64,000 nucleotides of DNA from Gardnerella greenwoodii 00703Dmash (GTDB taxonomy: Bacteria; Actinomycetota; Actinomycetes; Actinomycetales; Bifidobacteriaceae), in assembly GCF_000263635.1 (NCBI RefSeq), contig NZ_ADEV01000009.1, positions 1 to 64,000 of the forward strand, read 5' to 3'. A model generated the notes under the pieces. It saw only the letters and a program-made list of their open reading frames with translations. It was not told the origin of the DNA and searched no databases. The position numbers and the translations under genes are program-made. Every line of letters begins with the position of its first letter. Positions within the stretch are counted from its first letter, which is position 1. Shown here one piece after another: positions 25,262 through 33,711 of the stretch.

Positions 25262-27391
25262 ATGCATATAAGACCAGGTTCCATGTATCCGCTTGGTGCC
25301 AATTATGATGGCGCCGGCGTTAATTTTGCGCTGTTTTCCGAAGTCGCAAAGCGCGTTGAATTATGCTTGTTTGACGAGAATGATAATGAAACACGTATTG
25401 ATATGACCGAACAGAACTCATACGTTTGGCATAACTATGTATCAGGTATTCAACCTGGCCAACGTTATGGGTATCGTGTTCATGGTCCTTACGATCCTTC
25501 GCACGGATTGTGGTGCAATCCGCATAAGCTTCTTTTAGACCCATATGCAAAAGCAATTGAAGGCAATATTGACGGTGATGAGAGCCTGTTTTCTTACTGG
25601 TTTGATAATCCGGATGATATTTCTGCAATGAATACTTTGGATTCTGCATCTCACACAATGAAAGCTGCTGTTATTAACCCATATTTTGATTGGGGTAATG
25701 ATCAGCATCCTATGATTCCATACCATGATTCTGTTATTTATGAAGCTCATGTTCGCGGTATGACTAATCTTGATAGCCGTGTTCCTGCAGATATTCGCGG
25801 AACTTACGCAGGTCTTGCACATCCAAGCGTTATTTCTTATTTGAAGAAGCTTGGTGTTACGGCGATTGAGCTTATGCCAATTCATCAGTTTGTAAATGAT
25901 TCATTCTTACAAAATAAGGGATTGAGCAACTATTGGGGTTACAATACCATTGGTTTCTTCGCTCCGCAAAATTCTTACTCAAGTTCTGGTCAGCGCGGTG
26001 AGCAAGTTAATGAGTTTAAGTCAATGGTTAAGGCTTATCATGCTGCTGGCATGGAAGTTATTCTTGACGTAGTTTATAACCACACTGCTGAAGGAAACGA
26101 TAGAGGCCCAACTTTAAGCTTCCGTGGAATTGATAATCGCGCATACTATCGTCTCGTAGACAACGATCAGCGTCATTATTTTGATACTACTGGTACTGGT
26201 AATTCTTTGCTTATGCGCTCGCCGAAAGCATTGCGATTGATTACGGACAGCTTGCGCTATTGGGTGACTGAAATGCACGTTGATGGCTTCCGCTTCGACT
26301 TAGCTGCAACTCTTGCTCGCCAGTTCCAAGAAGTAGATAAACTTTCTGCATTCTTTGACATTATTGAGCAAGACCCTATTATCTCTAGCGTAAAGCTTAT
26401 TGCAGAGCCTTGGGATATTGGTGTTGGTGGCTACCAGGTTGGTGGATTCCCTCCAAGCTGGTCCGAATGGAATGGCAGGTATAGGGATTGCGTTCGTGAC
26501 TTTTGGCGCTCGCAGCCTTCTACTTTGCCTGAGTTTGCAAGTAGGCTTATGGGAAGTTCTGATTTGTATGAGCAAAATGGACGTAAGCCTGTTGCTTCTG
26601 TGAACTTCATCACAGCTCATGACGGCTTTACTATGAACGATTTAGTAAGCTATAACGAAAAGCATAATGAGGCGAATAAAGAAGGAAATAACGACGGCGC
26701 AAACGACAATCGTTCTTGGAATTGCGGTGTAGAAGGTCCTACTAGTATTCACGATGTTAATGAGCTGCGCGAGAGGCAAATACGTAACCTGTTCTCAACA
26801 TTGCTTATGAGTCAGGGTATTCCTATGATTTGCGCAGGCGACGAAGTGATGCGTACACAGCACGGCAATAATAATGCTTACTGTCAAGATAACGCTATTT
26901 CTTGGATGAGCTGGGATTATAACGAAACTCAACGTGATATGTTTGATTTCGTTTCCAAGCTTATTCATTTGCGTCTTCATCACCCTGTTTTGCATCGTCG
27001 TCGCTTCTTTACTGGGCGTTCAAGCAATGATGACGTTTGCGATATTCCACAGGTTGAATGGCTTGATCATAACGGAACTGTTATGGACATGGAAGATTGG
27101 TCAAATACTCACGCGCTTTCCGTGATGATTTATTTGAATGGATCCGACATTCCAGAAACAGACTGGTATGGAACAAGAATGGTCGATAACGACTTTATTC
27201 TTATATTTAATGCTCATTATGAACCTATTACTTTTACATTGCCAGACAAGCGTTATGGTGAAAAGTGGAAGCTTATTGTAGACACTTACAATCCAAAAGG
27301 CCCTGAGCTTTTATATGAGGCAGGATTTAATATTGTGGCTCAATCTCGCAGCTTCTTGCTACTTATGAGCGAACATAAGCCAGAACATTAA
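25262..27391 (+). CDS. glgX: Glycogen debranching enzyme GlgX (GH13_11)
   Basis: Hydrolyses alpha-1,6 branch links in intracellular glycogen or limit dextrins left by phosphorylase. The 709-residue protein has no signal peptide. A CBM48-like domain (about 8-110) is followed by the GH13 barrel. Catalytic residues are D346 (DGFRFDLAATLA), E382 (LIAEPWD) and D454 (FITAHDGFT); region I is DVVYNHTAEG. The length and GlgX/TreX-like motifs favour an isoamylase-type debrancher over pullulanase. It complements the secreted amylopullulanase at 6816. The mRNA may be leaderless. Confidence 0.93.
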   Translation: MHIRPGSMYPLGANYDGAGVNFALFSEVAKRVELCLFDENDNETRIDMTEQNSYVWHNYVSGIQPGQRYGYRVHGPYDPSHGLWCNPHKLLLDPYAKAIEGNIDGDESLFSYWFDNPDDISAMNTLDSASHTMKAAVINPYFDWGNDQHPMIPYHDSVIYEAHVRGMTNLDSRVPADIRGTYAGLAHPSVISYLKKLGVTAIELMPIHQFVNDSFLQNKGLSNYWGYNTIGFFAPQNSYSSSGQRGEQVNEFKSMVKAYHAAGMEVILDVVYNHTAEGNDRGPTLSFRGIDNRAYYRLVDNDQRHYFDTTGTGNSLLMRSPKALRLITDSLRYWVTEMHVDGFRFDLAATLARQFQEVDKLSAFFDIIEQDPIISSVKLIAEPWDIGVGGYQVGGFPPSWSEWNGRYRDCVRDFWRSQPSTLPEFASRLMGSSDLYEQNGRKPVASVNFITAHDGFTMNDLVSYNEKHNEANKEGNNDGANDNRSWNCGVEGPTSIHDVNELRERQIRNLFSTLLMSQGIPMICAGDEVMRTQHGNNNAYCQDNAISWMSWDYNETQRDMFDFVSKLIHLRLHHPVLHRRRFFTGRSSNDDVCDIPQVEWLDHNGTVMDMEDWSNTHALSVMIYLNGSDIPETDWYGTRMVDNDFILIFNAHYEPITFTLPDKRYGEKWKLIVDTYNPKGPELLYEAGFNIVAQSRSFLLLMSEHKPEH

Positions 27392-27449
27392 ATAAGATTC
27401 GAATAAAAATAATTTAATCGCAAATAATTTTATAATTTCATAAGATTGA

Positions 27450-27482
27450 AGCAGCGTAGGGAATTTAGTTTCCTGCGCTGCT
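27450..27482. terminator. Hairpin between convergent glgX and membrane-protein genes
   Basis: 11-bp stem AGCAGCGTAGG/CCTGCGCTGCT with one wobble and an 11-nt loop. It overlaps the last codons of the minus-strand gene. T-runs are weak on both sides. Confidence 0.5.
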
Positions 27483-28559
27483 ATTTGCTATAATAGCCTG
27501 ATTAATTTTTGATTGAAGACGGTCAGTTTGCATAGCTGCAACCTGCCTTGAAAAAACAATAATCCATCCTAGAAATAGCAGGCAAGATAATGCTTCAACA
27601 TTAGTAAGAGTATTGTGACCGTGCATCCACTGATTTCCAGCCCAAGCTGTAAGAACAACAGCTAAATCAGAAGCTACATAAAATGTGCGAGAAAGGCGAG
27701 GAGCTAACCAAGGCAAGCATACAAGCATTGTGCAAATTAATCCAGTTACGCCTCTAGCGCACAAGTCATGAAGAAAAGGATGAGGGGTATAGCGGAAAGT
27801 TCCTATGCCAATAAAAGCAATACCGCCTAAAATAAGCAAAGTAGCCATAATAGTTGTGCGAGTTCTAAAATGACGCGTGCGCTCTTCATTATTGTGCTGC
27901 AATATTTCGCGTTGGGTTGCAACAAATTCTGTAATAGCAAAGTAGCTTGTTATGATAATACAAATTCCAGATAGTACAAGCGTTGCGTTAAACATGCTGG
28001 CTGCAAAAGTGGTTCTGTCGCCAAGCTGAGAAAAATTATTGTTATACCAGTAAGGGTCATCCGTGGTAAGACCTGCAGTTGCGGCGCCCGAAATAACGAA
28101 TAGTGGAAGCAGGGAAGCTACAGTTTTAGCTTCAAGAAGCTCAGCTTGAATAAGTGTTGCGTAACCAACAATTCCAGATAATGCTGAACATAATACCGGC
28201 AAGTAATTGTTCATTGCAGATTTGCCAATAATACTGTTTATGATGGAAAGCAAAGCAAAAGACATAAGAAACATTGTTGCGCCATAAATTGTAGAAAGCG
28301 CTGTAATTTCAAAAGTATGTTTTACTATGCGAATCAGATGGTGTCCGGTAAATTTTTTATTAGTACGCAAATAGCCAATAATAAAAGCGCCAATGCTGCA
28401 CAAAGCCACAATTCCTGAGGCTGTAAGGAAAAGTCTTTGGCTAATTTGCCAAAATGCTGGCATAACCAACATGTACATAGACATAGTAACCATTGCGAAT
28501 GATGCGCATACAAGAAACGCTATTAATCCCATTGCTTCAGTTCGCTGGAAACGTCCCAT
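27465..28559 (-). CDS. Multi-pass membrane protein, unknown function
   Basis: A 364-residue protein with about nine to ten hydrophobic helices, joined by short loops and a basic stretch near residue 225 (EERTRHFRTRTT). The longest polar loop, near 165-185, contains TDDPYWYNNNFSQLGDRTTF. The layout resembles DUF998-type integral membrane proteins, but I could not confirm this. It is convergent with glgX. A ribosome site AAAGGGGC precedes the ATG. A likely promoter upstream is TTGACT-18-TGTAAT. No function is proposed. Confidence 0.7.
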   Translation of the reverse strand: MGRFQRTEAMGLIAFLVCASFAMVTMSMYMLVMPAFWQISQRLFLTASGIVALCSIGAFIIGYLRTNKKFTGHHLIRIVKHTFEITALSTIYGATMFLMSFALLSIINSIIGKSAMNNYLPVLCSALSGIVGYATLIQAELLEAKTVASLLPLFVISGAATAGLTTDDPYWYNNNFSQLGDRTTFAASMFNATLVLSGICIIITSYFAITEFVATQREILQHNNEERTRHFRTRTTIMATLLILGGIAFIGIGTFRYTPHPFLHDLCARGVTGLICTMLVCLPWLAPRLSRTFYVASDLAVVLTAWAGNQWMHGHNTLTNVEALSCLLFLGWIIVFSRQVAAMQTDRLQSKINQAIIANSSAGN

Positions 28560-28656
28560 ACTTTAGCCCCTTTATCTTGTTAACTAATTACATTGTACAG
28601 TTTGCACTAAAGTCAAGCACGCATAAAATTTTATACACGCCACGTGTGTCGAAAAT

Positions 28657-28685
28657 TTGCATTTGTCGGCAAAGTGCGCTATTGT
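28657..28685 (+). promoter_or_regulatory. Promoter of tRNA-Pro
   Basis: -35 TTGCAT, 17-nt spacer, -10 TATTGT, about 40 nt before the tRNA gene. Confidence 0.6.
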
Positions 28686-28725
28686 ATTTGATTGTGCTTG
28701 GAGCTGGTTAACAGTTCAAAAGCCT

Positions 28726-28799
28726 CGGGGTGTAGCGCAGTTTGGTAGCGCGCCTGCTTTGGGAGCAGGATGTCGCAGGTTCGAATCCTGTCACCCCGA
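28726..28799 (+). tRNA. tRNA-Pro (anticodon TGG)
   Basis: A 74-nt cloverleaf. Acceptor CGGGGTG/CACCCCG with discriminator A, anticodon stem-loop CCTGC-TTTGGGA-GCAGG, T arm GCAGG-TTCGAAT-CCTGT. CCA is not encoded. The aroA ATG lies 89 nt downstream. Confidence 0.97.
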
Positions 28800-28887
28800 C
28801 TTTTTTATATCTAGTGAAATATTTTATTCAGCTCGCAACAATTATCTGTGCACGTATCCGTACATATTAATAGATAGTATTCATATT

Positions 28888-30255
28888 ATGAGTGATATTA
28901 ACGATACTGTGGATTGTGCTACTTGTTGGGAAGCACCGTATTCTAATCATCAATTAAAAGCTTGTGTTGAGGTCCCTGGTAGTAAGTCCCTGTCAAATCG
29001 TTATTTAATATTGGCAGCAATAGGTACAAAACCTGTAGTTTTACAAGGATTGTTACGCTCTAGAGACACTGAGCTCATGATTAACGCGTTATCTACATTC
29101 GGAGTTAAATGTGAATCTCTAAATGAAGAGGGCACGAAACTGCGCGTAATTCCTCCAGAAGACGGAATTTTTAGAGTTGAAGATAATGCTGAAGTATATT
29201 GCGGACTAGCTGGAACTGTAATGCGTTTTGTTTCTGCTCTAGCATTGTTTGCGAATAAACCTGTGCGCTTTGATGGAGATAAGCAAGCCTATGCTCGCCC
29301 TATGAAGCCAGTTCTTGACGCTTTAGAACAGCTTGGTGCTCACGTGGAGTATCACGGCGAAACTGGTTTTTTGCCGTACACGATTACTCCTCCTAAATCA
29401 TTAGAACTTAAAACTCGCAATGTGGAAAATATTGTTTGCATTGATTCCTCTGCATCGTCACAATTCATTTCAGCATTATTGCTAATTGGTTCTCGCATAC
29501 CTAACGGTTTGTATATTGAACATATTGGTAAAAATTTGCCGAGCATGCCGCATATTTTAATGACAATAGATGATGTGAAAAAGTCTGGTGGCACAGTCCA
29601 AATGATAGAGCCTATTAGTTGGGCTGTTTTGGAATCAAAATTAGTTTTGCCAAATACTGTAGTTATTGAACCAGATTTGTCTAACGCTGCGCCATTTTTA
29701 GGGGCTGCTTTAATCTCAGGAGGCATAGTTAGAGTTCCAAACTGGCCTAAGCGCACGACTCAACCTGGCGGATTGTTGCCGGCCATACTTGAACGTATGG
29801 GTGCTGTTGTTAATTTTGAAGAGAACGATACAAACACTGGGTCTGGAGTTCTTTGTGTAAAAGGAAATGGCCGTATTCATGCAATTCCTTCTTTAGATTT
29901 AAGTAAAGCGGGGGAGATTGCTCCAAGCATTGCAGCTATTCTTGCTTTTGCGGATGGAGTAAGTCAGTTGCACGGTATTGCTCATTTACGTGGCCATGAA
30001 ACTAATCGTTTAGAAGCTTTAGTTAAAGAATTAAATAGAGTCGGTATTGGTGCTAAAGAGCTTGAAGATGGCATCAGTATTGAGCCAAGTGATTATGTGC
30101 ATGGGGAAGTTATGGAAACTTATGCAGATCATCGTATGGCAACGTTTGCTGCAATGCTTGGACTGCGCATAGAAAATGTAAGAATCAAAAATATTTCTAC
30201 TACTCGCAAAACGATTCCTGATTTTCCAGGCATGTGGCATAAAATGCTTGAATAA
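28888..30255 (+). CDS. aroA: 3-phosphoshikimate 1-carboxyvinyltransferase (EPSP synthase)
   Basis: Condenses shikimate-3-phosphate with phosphoenolpyruvate in the shikimate pathway towards chorismate and the aromatic amino acids. The 455-residue length is normal. Motifs include PGSKSLSNRYLILAA near 33, CGLAGTVMRFV, YARPMKPVLDAL, SSASSQFISALLL and ETYADHRMATFAAMLGL near the end. The open frame extends upstream through the tRNA-Pro gene, so I start at the ATG at 28888. It has no clear ribosome site but a TAGTAT box eight bases upstream, so a leaderless message is possible. It is convergent with ackA. Confidence 0.93.
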   Translation: MSDINDTVDCATCWEAPYSNHQLKACVEVPGSKSLSNRYLILAAIGTKPVVLQGLLRSRDTELMINALSTFGVKCESLNEEGTKLRVIPPEDGIFRVEDNAEVYCGLAGTVMRFVSALALFANKPVRFDGDKQAYARPMKPVLDALEQLGAHVEYHGETGFLPYTITPPKSLELKTRNVENIVCIDSSASSQFISALLLIGSRIPNGLYIEHIGKNLPSMPHILMTIDDVKKSGGTVQMIEPISWAVLESKLVLPNTVVIEPDLSNAAPFLGAALISGGIVRVPNWPKRTTQPGGLLPAILERMGAVVNFEENDTNTGSGVLCVKGNGRIHAIPSLDLSKAGEIAPSIAAILAFADGVSQLHGIAHLRGHETNRLEALVKELNRVGIGAKELEDGISIEPSDYVHGEVMETYADHRMATFAAMLGLRIENVRIKNISTTRKTIPDFPGMWHKMLE

Positions 30256-30257
30256 TA

Positions 30258-30290
30258 AATAATCCCGAGCCTTTTTGACTCGGGATTATT
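30258..30290. terminator. Bidirectional terminator between aroA and ackA
   Basis: Perfect 12-bp stem AATAATCCCGAG/CTCGGGATTATT with loop CCTTTTTGA and T-rich flanks, between convergent genes. Confidence 0.88.
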
Positions 30291-30329
30291 TATATCTATT
30301 TATTTTCTGCGCCATTAAGCGCAAACAAT

Positions 30330-31559
30330 TTAGTGCTTGAACTTGTTGCCGTAGCTATCTTCGCCAGCTTCAGCAATAGCTGCAGCCTTGCGTGCAATAG
30401 CCAGCTCTTCGTTCGTTGGAATTACAGCAATAATTACAGAGCTGTCTGGAGTGGAAATAACGCGTGGCTCCTTAGAGCGAACCAAGTTCTTTTCCTTGTC
30501 GAGCTTAACGCCGAATGGCTCAAGCTTTTCGCATACTTTAGCGCGCACGATTTCGTCGTTTTCACCAACGCCTGCTGTGAATGTAATGACGTCAACGCCA
30601 CCCATTTGGGCAGTGTAGTTACCAATGTAGCCAACAATACGGTGTACGTATACGCCGAGAGCAAGCTTAGCGTTTTCGTCGCCTTCTGCAATGAGCTTAT
30701 GAATATCGCGCAAATCGCCGTGGCCAGTCATACCCATCATGCCGGAACGCTTGTTGAAGAGAGTATCAAGTTCGTCCACGTTCATGTGAGCGTTACGAAT
30801 AAGGTGGAAGACTACTGCTGGATCAATATCGCCAGTGCGTCCGCCCATCATTAAGCCTTCGAGTGGGGTTAAGCCCATGGAAGTTTCAACTGGCTTGCCA
30901 GAAATCTGTGCAGAAGCAGAAGCACCATTACCAATGTGCAAAACAATCTGCTTCAAACCTTCTGCAGGCTTACCAACAACGCTTGGAACAACAGAACCAA
31001 TGTATTCGTGAGAAGTGCCGTGAGCGCCGTAGCGACGAATATGATAGCGGTCTGCAATTTCCTTGTTCAAGGCATAAGTTGCTGCAACCTGTGGCAAAGC
31101 ATGGAAGAAGGAAGAATCGAATACCATAATCTGCGGAACGTCTGGCAAAAGTTCAGTCATGACTTCAGCGCCAACAGCCTCTGGGCCGTTGTGAAGTGGA
31201 GCCAAAACTGCCAAATCCTTAACCTTGTTGATTGTCTTCTCATTGACTAATGCAGGCTTAGGGAAGGTCAAGCCACCCTGAACAACGCGGTGTCCAACTG
31301 CCACAATGCCGGATTCCGAAAGCTTTGGACCATATTCTTCGAAGAAACCGAGTACGCGCTTTAAGCCCTGCTCGTGGTCGTGAACTGGCTCGTCGAACTC
31401 ATGCTTTTCGCCATTGAATACGTGCTTGTAGTGGCCGTCAACTGGCTCGCCAATCTTCTCAACGATGCCGGAAGCGATACCTTCACCGCTTTCCAAGTCA
31501 ACGAGCTGATACTTAATCGAACTGGAACCAGAATTGATAACAAGAACGGTTTTTGCCAT
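30330..31559 (-). CDS. ackA: Acetate kinase
   Basis: Converts acetyl phosphate and ADP to acetate and ATP, the energy-yielding end of the bifid shunt. The ATG at 31559 is chosen, giving 409 residues: GGAGG lies eight bases upstream, and the family N-terminus VLVINSGSSSIKY starts there. The 15 codons before it are not needed. Further motifs are VGHRVVQGG, FDSSFFHALP, RRYGAHGTSHEY and GHGDLRDIHK. pta lies upstream on the same strand. The 170-nt gap holds no obvious terminator, so co-transcription is possible. Codon bias is strong. Confidence 0.95.
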   Translation of the reverse strand: MAKTVLVINSGSSSIKYQLVDLESGEGIASGIVEKIGEPVDGHYKHVFNGEKHEFDEPVHDHEQGLKRVLGFFEEYGPKLSESGIVAVGHRVVQGGLTFPKPALVNEKTINKVKDLAVLAPLHNGPEAVGAEVMTELLPDVPQIMVFDSSFFHALPQVAATYALNKEIADRYHIRRYGAHGTSHEYIGSVVPSVVGKPAEGLKQIVLHIGNGASASAQISGKPVETSMGLTPLEGLMMGGRTGDIDPAVVFHLIRNAHMNVDELDTLFNKRSGMMGMTGHGDLRDIHKLIAEGDENAKLALGVYVHRIVGYIGNYTAQMGGVDVITFTAGVGENDEIVRAKVCEKLEPFGVKLDKEKNLVRSKEPRVISTPDSSVIIAVIPTNEELAIARKAAAIAEAGEDSYGNKFKH

Positions 31560-31732
31560 TGGGGCATCCTCCATAAAGTATTGATAAGGCTTGTAAATTG
31601 CCACGCTCTATTTTACCGTTAAGTTCATACAATACGGAGAGTTATTTTGTGTCATAACAATCTAAAATATGTGAAGAACATTTAACAGTTTATTTTTGTT
31701 GATTTTATAGCTTTCTGCACAAAATCTTATTC

Positions 31733-33433
31733 TCACTGAGCTTCAATAGCTGTTAAAGCAACAGTATTAATAATATCTTGTACTAAAGCTCCTCTAGATA
31801 AGTCGTTTACAGGCTTATTTAGACCTTGTAAAATAGGGCCAACTGCCAGTGCTCCGCTTGAGCGTTGTACTGCTTTATACGCAATATTTCCTGCGCATAA
31901 ATCAGGGAACACAAATACATTCACGTGACCTGCAATAGGATTATCTTTTGCTTTTGCTGCAGCAACTGTAGGAGACCAAGCTGCATCAAACTGAATAGAA
32001 CCAACTACGGCTAAATCTGGAGCTTTTTCTTTTACTATTCGCGTCGCTTCTTCTACAATGTCAACATCTGGGCCTTTACCAGATCCTAACGTTGAATAAG
32101 AAAGCATTCCAACTTTAGGATCTAGTCCGAATGCTGCAGCAGTATTCGCAGACTGAATCGCAATATCTGCTAGCTGTTCTGCATTCGGGTTTGTGTTAAT
32201 AGCGCAATCTGCAAAGACTGCTACGTGATCTTTAAAACACATAAGAAATGCGCCAGAAACCAGCTTAGAGCCGGCTTTTGTTTTTATTACTTGTAATGCT
32301 GGTCGCACAGTATTTGCAGTGGAATTAACAGATCCAGACACAAGACCATCTGCTTGTCCAAGCACAACTAGCATAGTGCCAAAATAGCTTGCGTCGTTAA
32401 GTTGTTCTCTTGCTTGTGATTCAGTCATTCCTTTCTTTGCTCTTAATTCGCAAAGTTTTGTAATCATATGGCTAAGCATTGCTTCATCGCTAATAGATTG
32501 GAAACTTGCTTTGCAAACTGAATTAAGATTTAACTCTTCAGCACGTTTCAATATTGATTCGCGCTCTCCAACAATAATAAGATTCACAATATCTCGTTCA
32601 AGCAAGTAATCTGCCGCTTTTAATATGCGATCTTCTTCTCCTTCTGGAAGAACAATTGTTTTCTTCTGTTCTTTTGCTTTTCCTAAAAGACTGTATTGAA
32701 AAGCGTATGGGGTAGTTGGTACATTGAATGGCTGGTGCAGCGCATTAAGAATATCTTTTTCTCTAATGCAGTTTACGAATATTTCTAACGAACTATTTTT
32801 GTTTTCTTCGTTTATTTGAGGCAGCACCCATAATGGTGTTTGGCTTACTCGAGTTTCTTTTTCGCTAGAATTTGCACAATTTCTAGCTGTGTAATCTTTC
32901 ATTACTTCAGCGCCAAGTTCCTCAGAACAGTCAGTAACAAAAACGCCCAAAATTTGCGTGCAAGCCTTCATAATACAAGCGTTGGCAGTATTAATAGTTT
33001 GTAAGATTTGCTCTGAGCTTCGTCCCTTTGCGCAAACGGTTAGAAAAACAGGCGAAGCTAAGTCTGCTGCAACAGTTGCGTCAAAAGCAAATAAATCTGG
33101 ATCATATACAGGGCTTGCGTCGCTTGAAACAATAACAGAAGCTTGGGCGGATGTTGATTGTAGTACTTCATTGTATCTTGCAACAATATCTCCGCGCACT
33201 GTGTCTTTATTTGTTCTGACTATTTCTGGAGTGGATGCAATAACTTGCTCTAATTTTGCTGAAGTATTTGCAATACCCAAAAGTTGTTTAGTGAAAGCGT
33301 CATTGGTTTGAGCGCATGGGCGAAAAATAGTAGTGCTGTAGTTGTTAGACAGAATATGTGTTATTCCGAGTGCAACAGCGTTTCTGCCGTACATATCTTC
33401 GTTGCCAATAATTGTTACATTAATATGTGACAC
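31733..33433 (-). CDS. pta: Phosphate acetyltransferase
   Basis: Interconverts acetyl-CoA and acetyl phosphate, linking CoA metabolism to phosphoketolase and acetate kinase. The 566-residue protein has an N-terminal regulatory part (about 1-245), related to the P-loop/DRTGG region of long Pta proteins but without a clear P-loop. The catalytic PTA_PTB domain (about 250-560) carries TIVLPEGEEDRILKAA, GMTESQAREQL, ADGLVSGSVNSTANTVRPAL and FPDLCAGNIAYKAVQR. The start is a GTG at 33433 with AAAGGAG eight bases upstream. It lies between xfp and ackA, all on the minus strand. Confidence 0.93.
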   Translation of the reverse strand: MSHINVTIIGNEDMYGRNAVALGITHILSNNYSTTIFRPCAQTNDAFTKQLLGIANTSAKLEQVIASTPEIVRTNKDTVRGDIVARYNEVLQSTSAQASVIVSSDASPVYDPDLFAFDATVAADLASPVFLTVCAKGRSSEQILQTINTANACIMKACTQILGVFVTDCSEELGAEVMKDYTARNCANSSEKETRVSQTPLWVLPQINEENKNSSLEIFVNCIREKDILNALHQPFNVPTTPYAFQYSLLGKAKEQKKTIVLPEGEEDRILKAADYLLERDIVNLIIVGERESILKRAEELNLNSVCKASFQSISDEAMLSHMITKLCELRAKKGMTESQAREQLNDASYFGTMLVVLGQADGLVSGSVNSTANTVRPALQVIKTKAGSKLVSGAFLMCFKDHVAVFADCAINTNPNAEQLADIAIQSANTAAAFGLDPKVGMLSYSTLGSGKGPDVDIVEEATRIVKEKAPDLAVVGSIQFDAAWSPTVAAAKAKDNPIAGHVNVFVFPDLCAGNIAYKAVQRSSGALAVGPILQGLNKPVNDLSRGALVQDIINTVALTAIEAQ

Positions 33434-33641
33434 GATGCGTTCTCCTTTGATACTATTCGTGTTGTGCTGTTAGGTTTCATATTGTAAAAATTAAATTACT
33501 TAAGTTTTGCAATATAGCCAAGCTTGTTCTATTGTACGGCTTTTTGTTTTTATACACGCACATAGTAGTAATTCTGCAATATAAATTTTGATTCGTTTTT
33601 TTTTATTTAGTTTACATGCAAATTTATTTTTATATACAAAA

Positions 33642-33669
33642 CGGGAGTCAACCTTTCGATTGACTCCCG
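33642..33669 (-). terminator. Intrinsic terminator of xfp
   Basis: 10-bp stem CGGGAGTCAA/TTGACTCCCG with an 8-nt loop; read on the minus strand it is followed by TTTTG and further T-rich sequence. It separates xfp from pta. Confidence 0.85.
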
Positions 33670-33711
33670 AATTGTTTTTAGCTAACCAGTTTTAGCTTTA
33701 TGAGCTTAAAA

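Noticed and set aside
28657-28887. Upstream extension of the aroA frame through tRNA-Pro
   Set aside because: The extension would translate the tRNA gene and has no family similarity; the EPSP synthase N-terminus fits the ATG at 28888.
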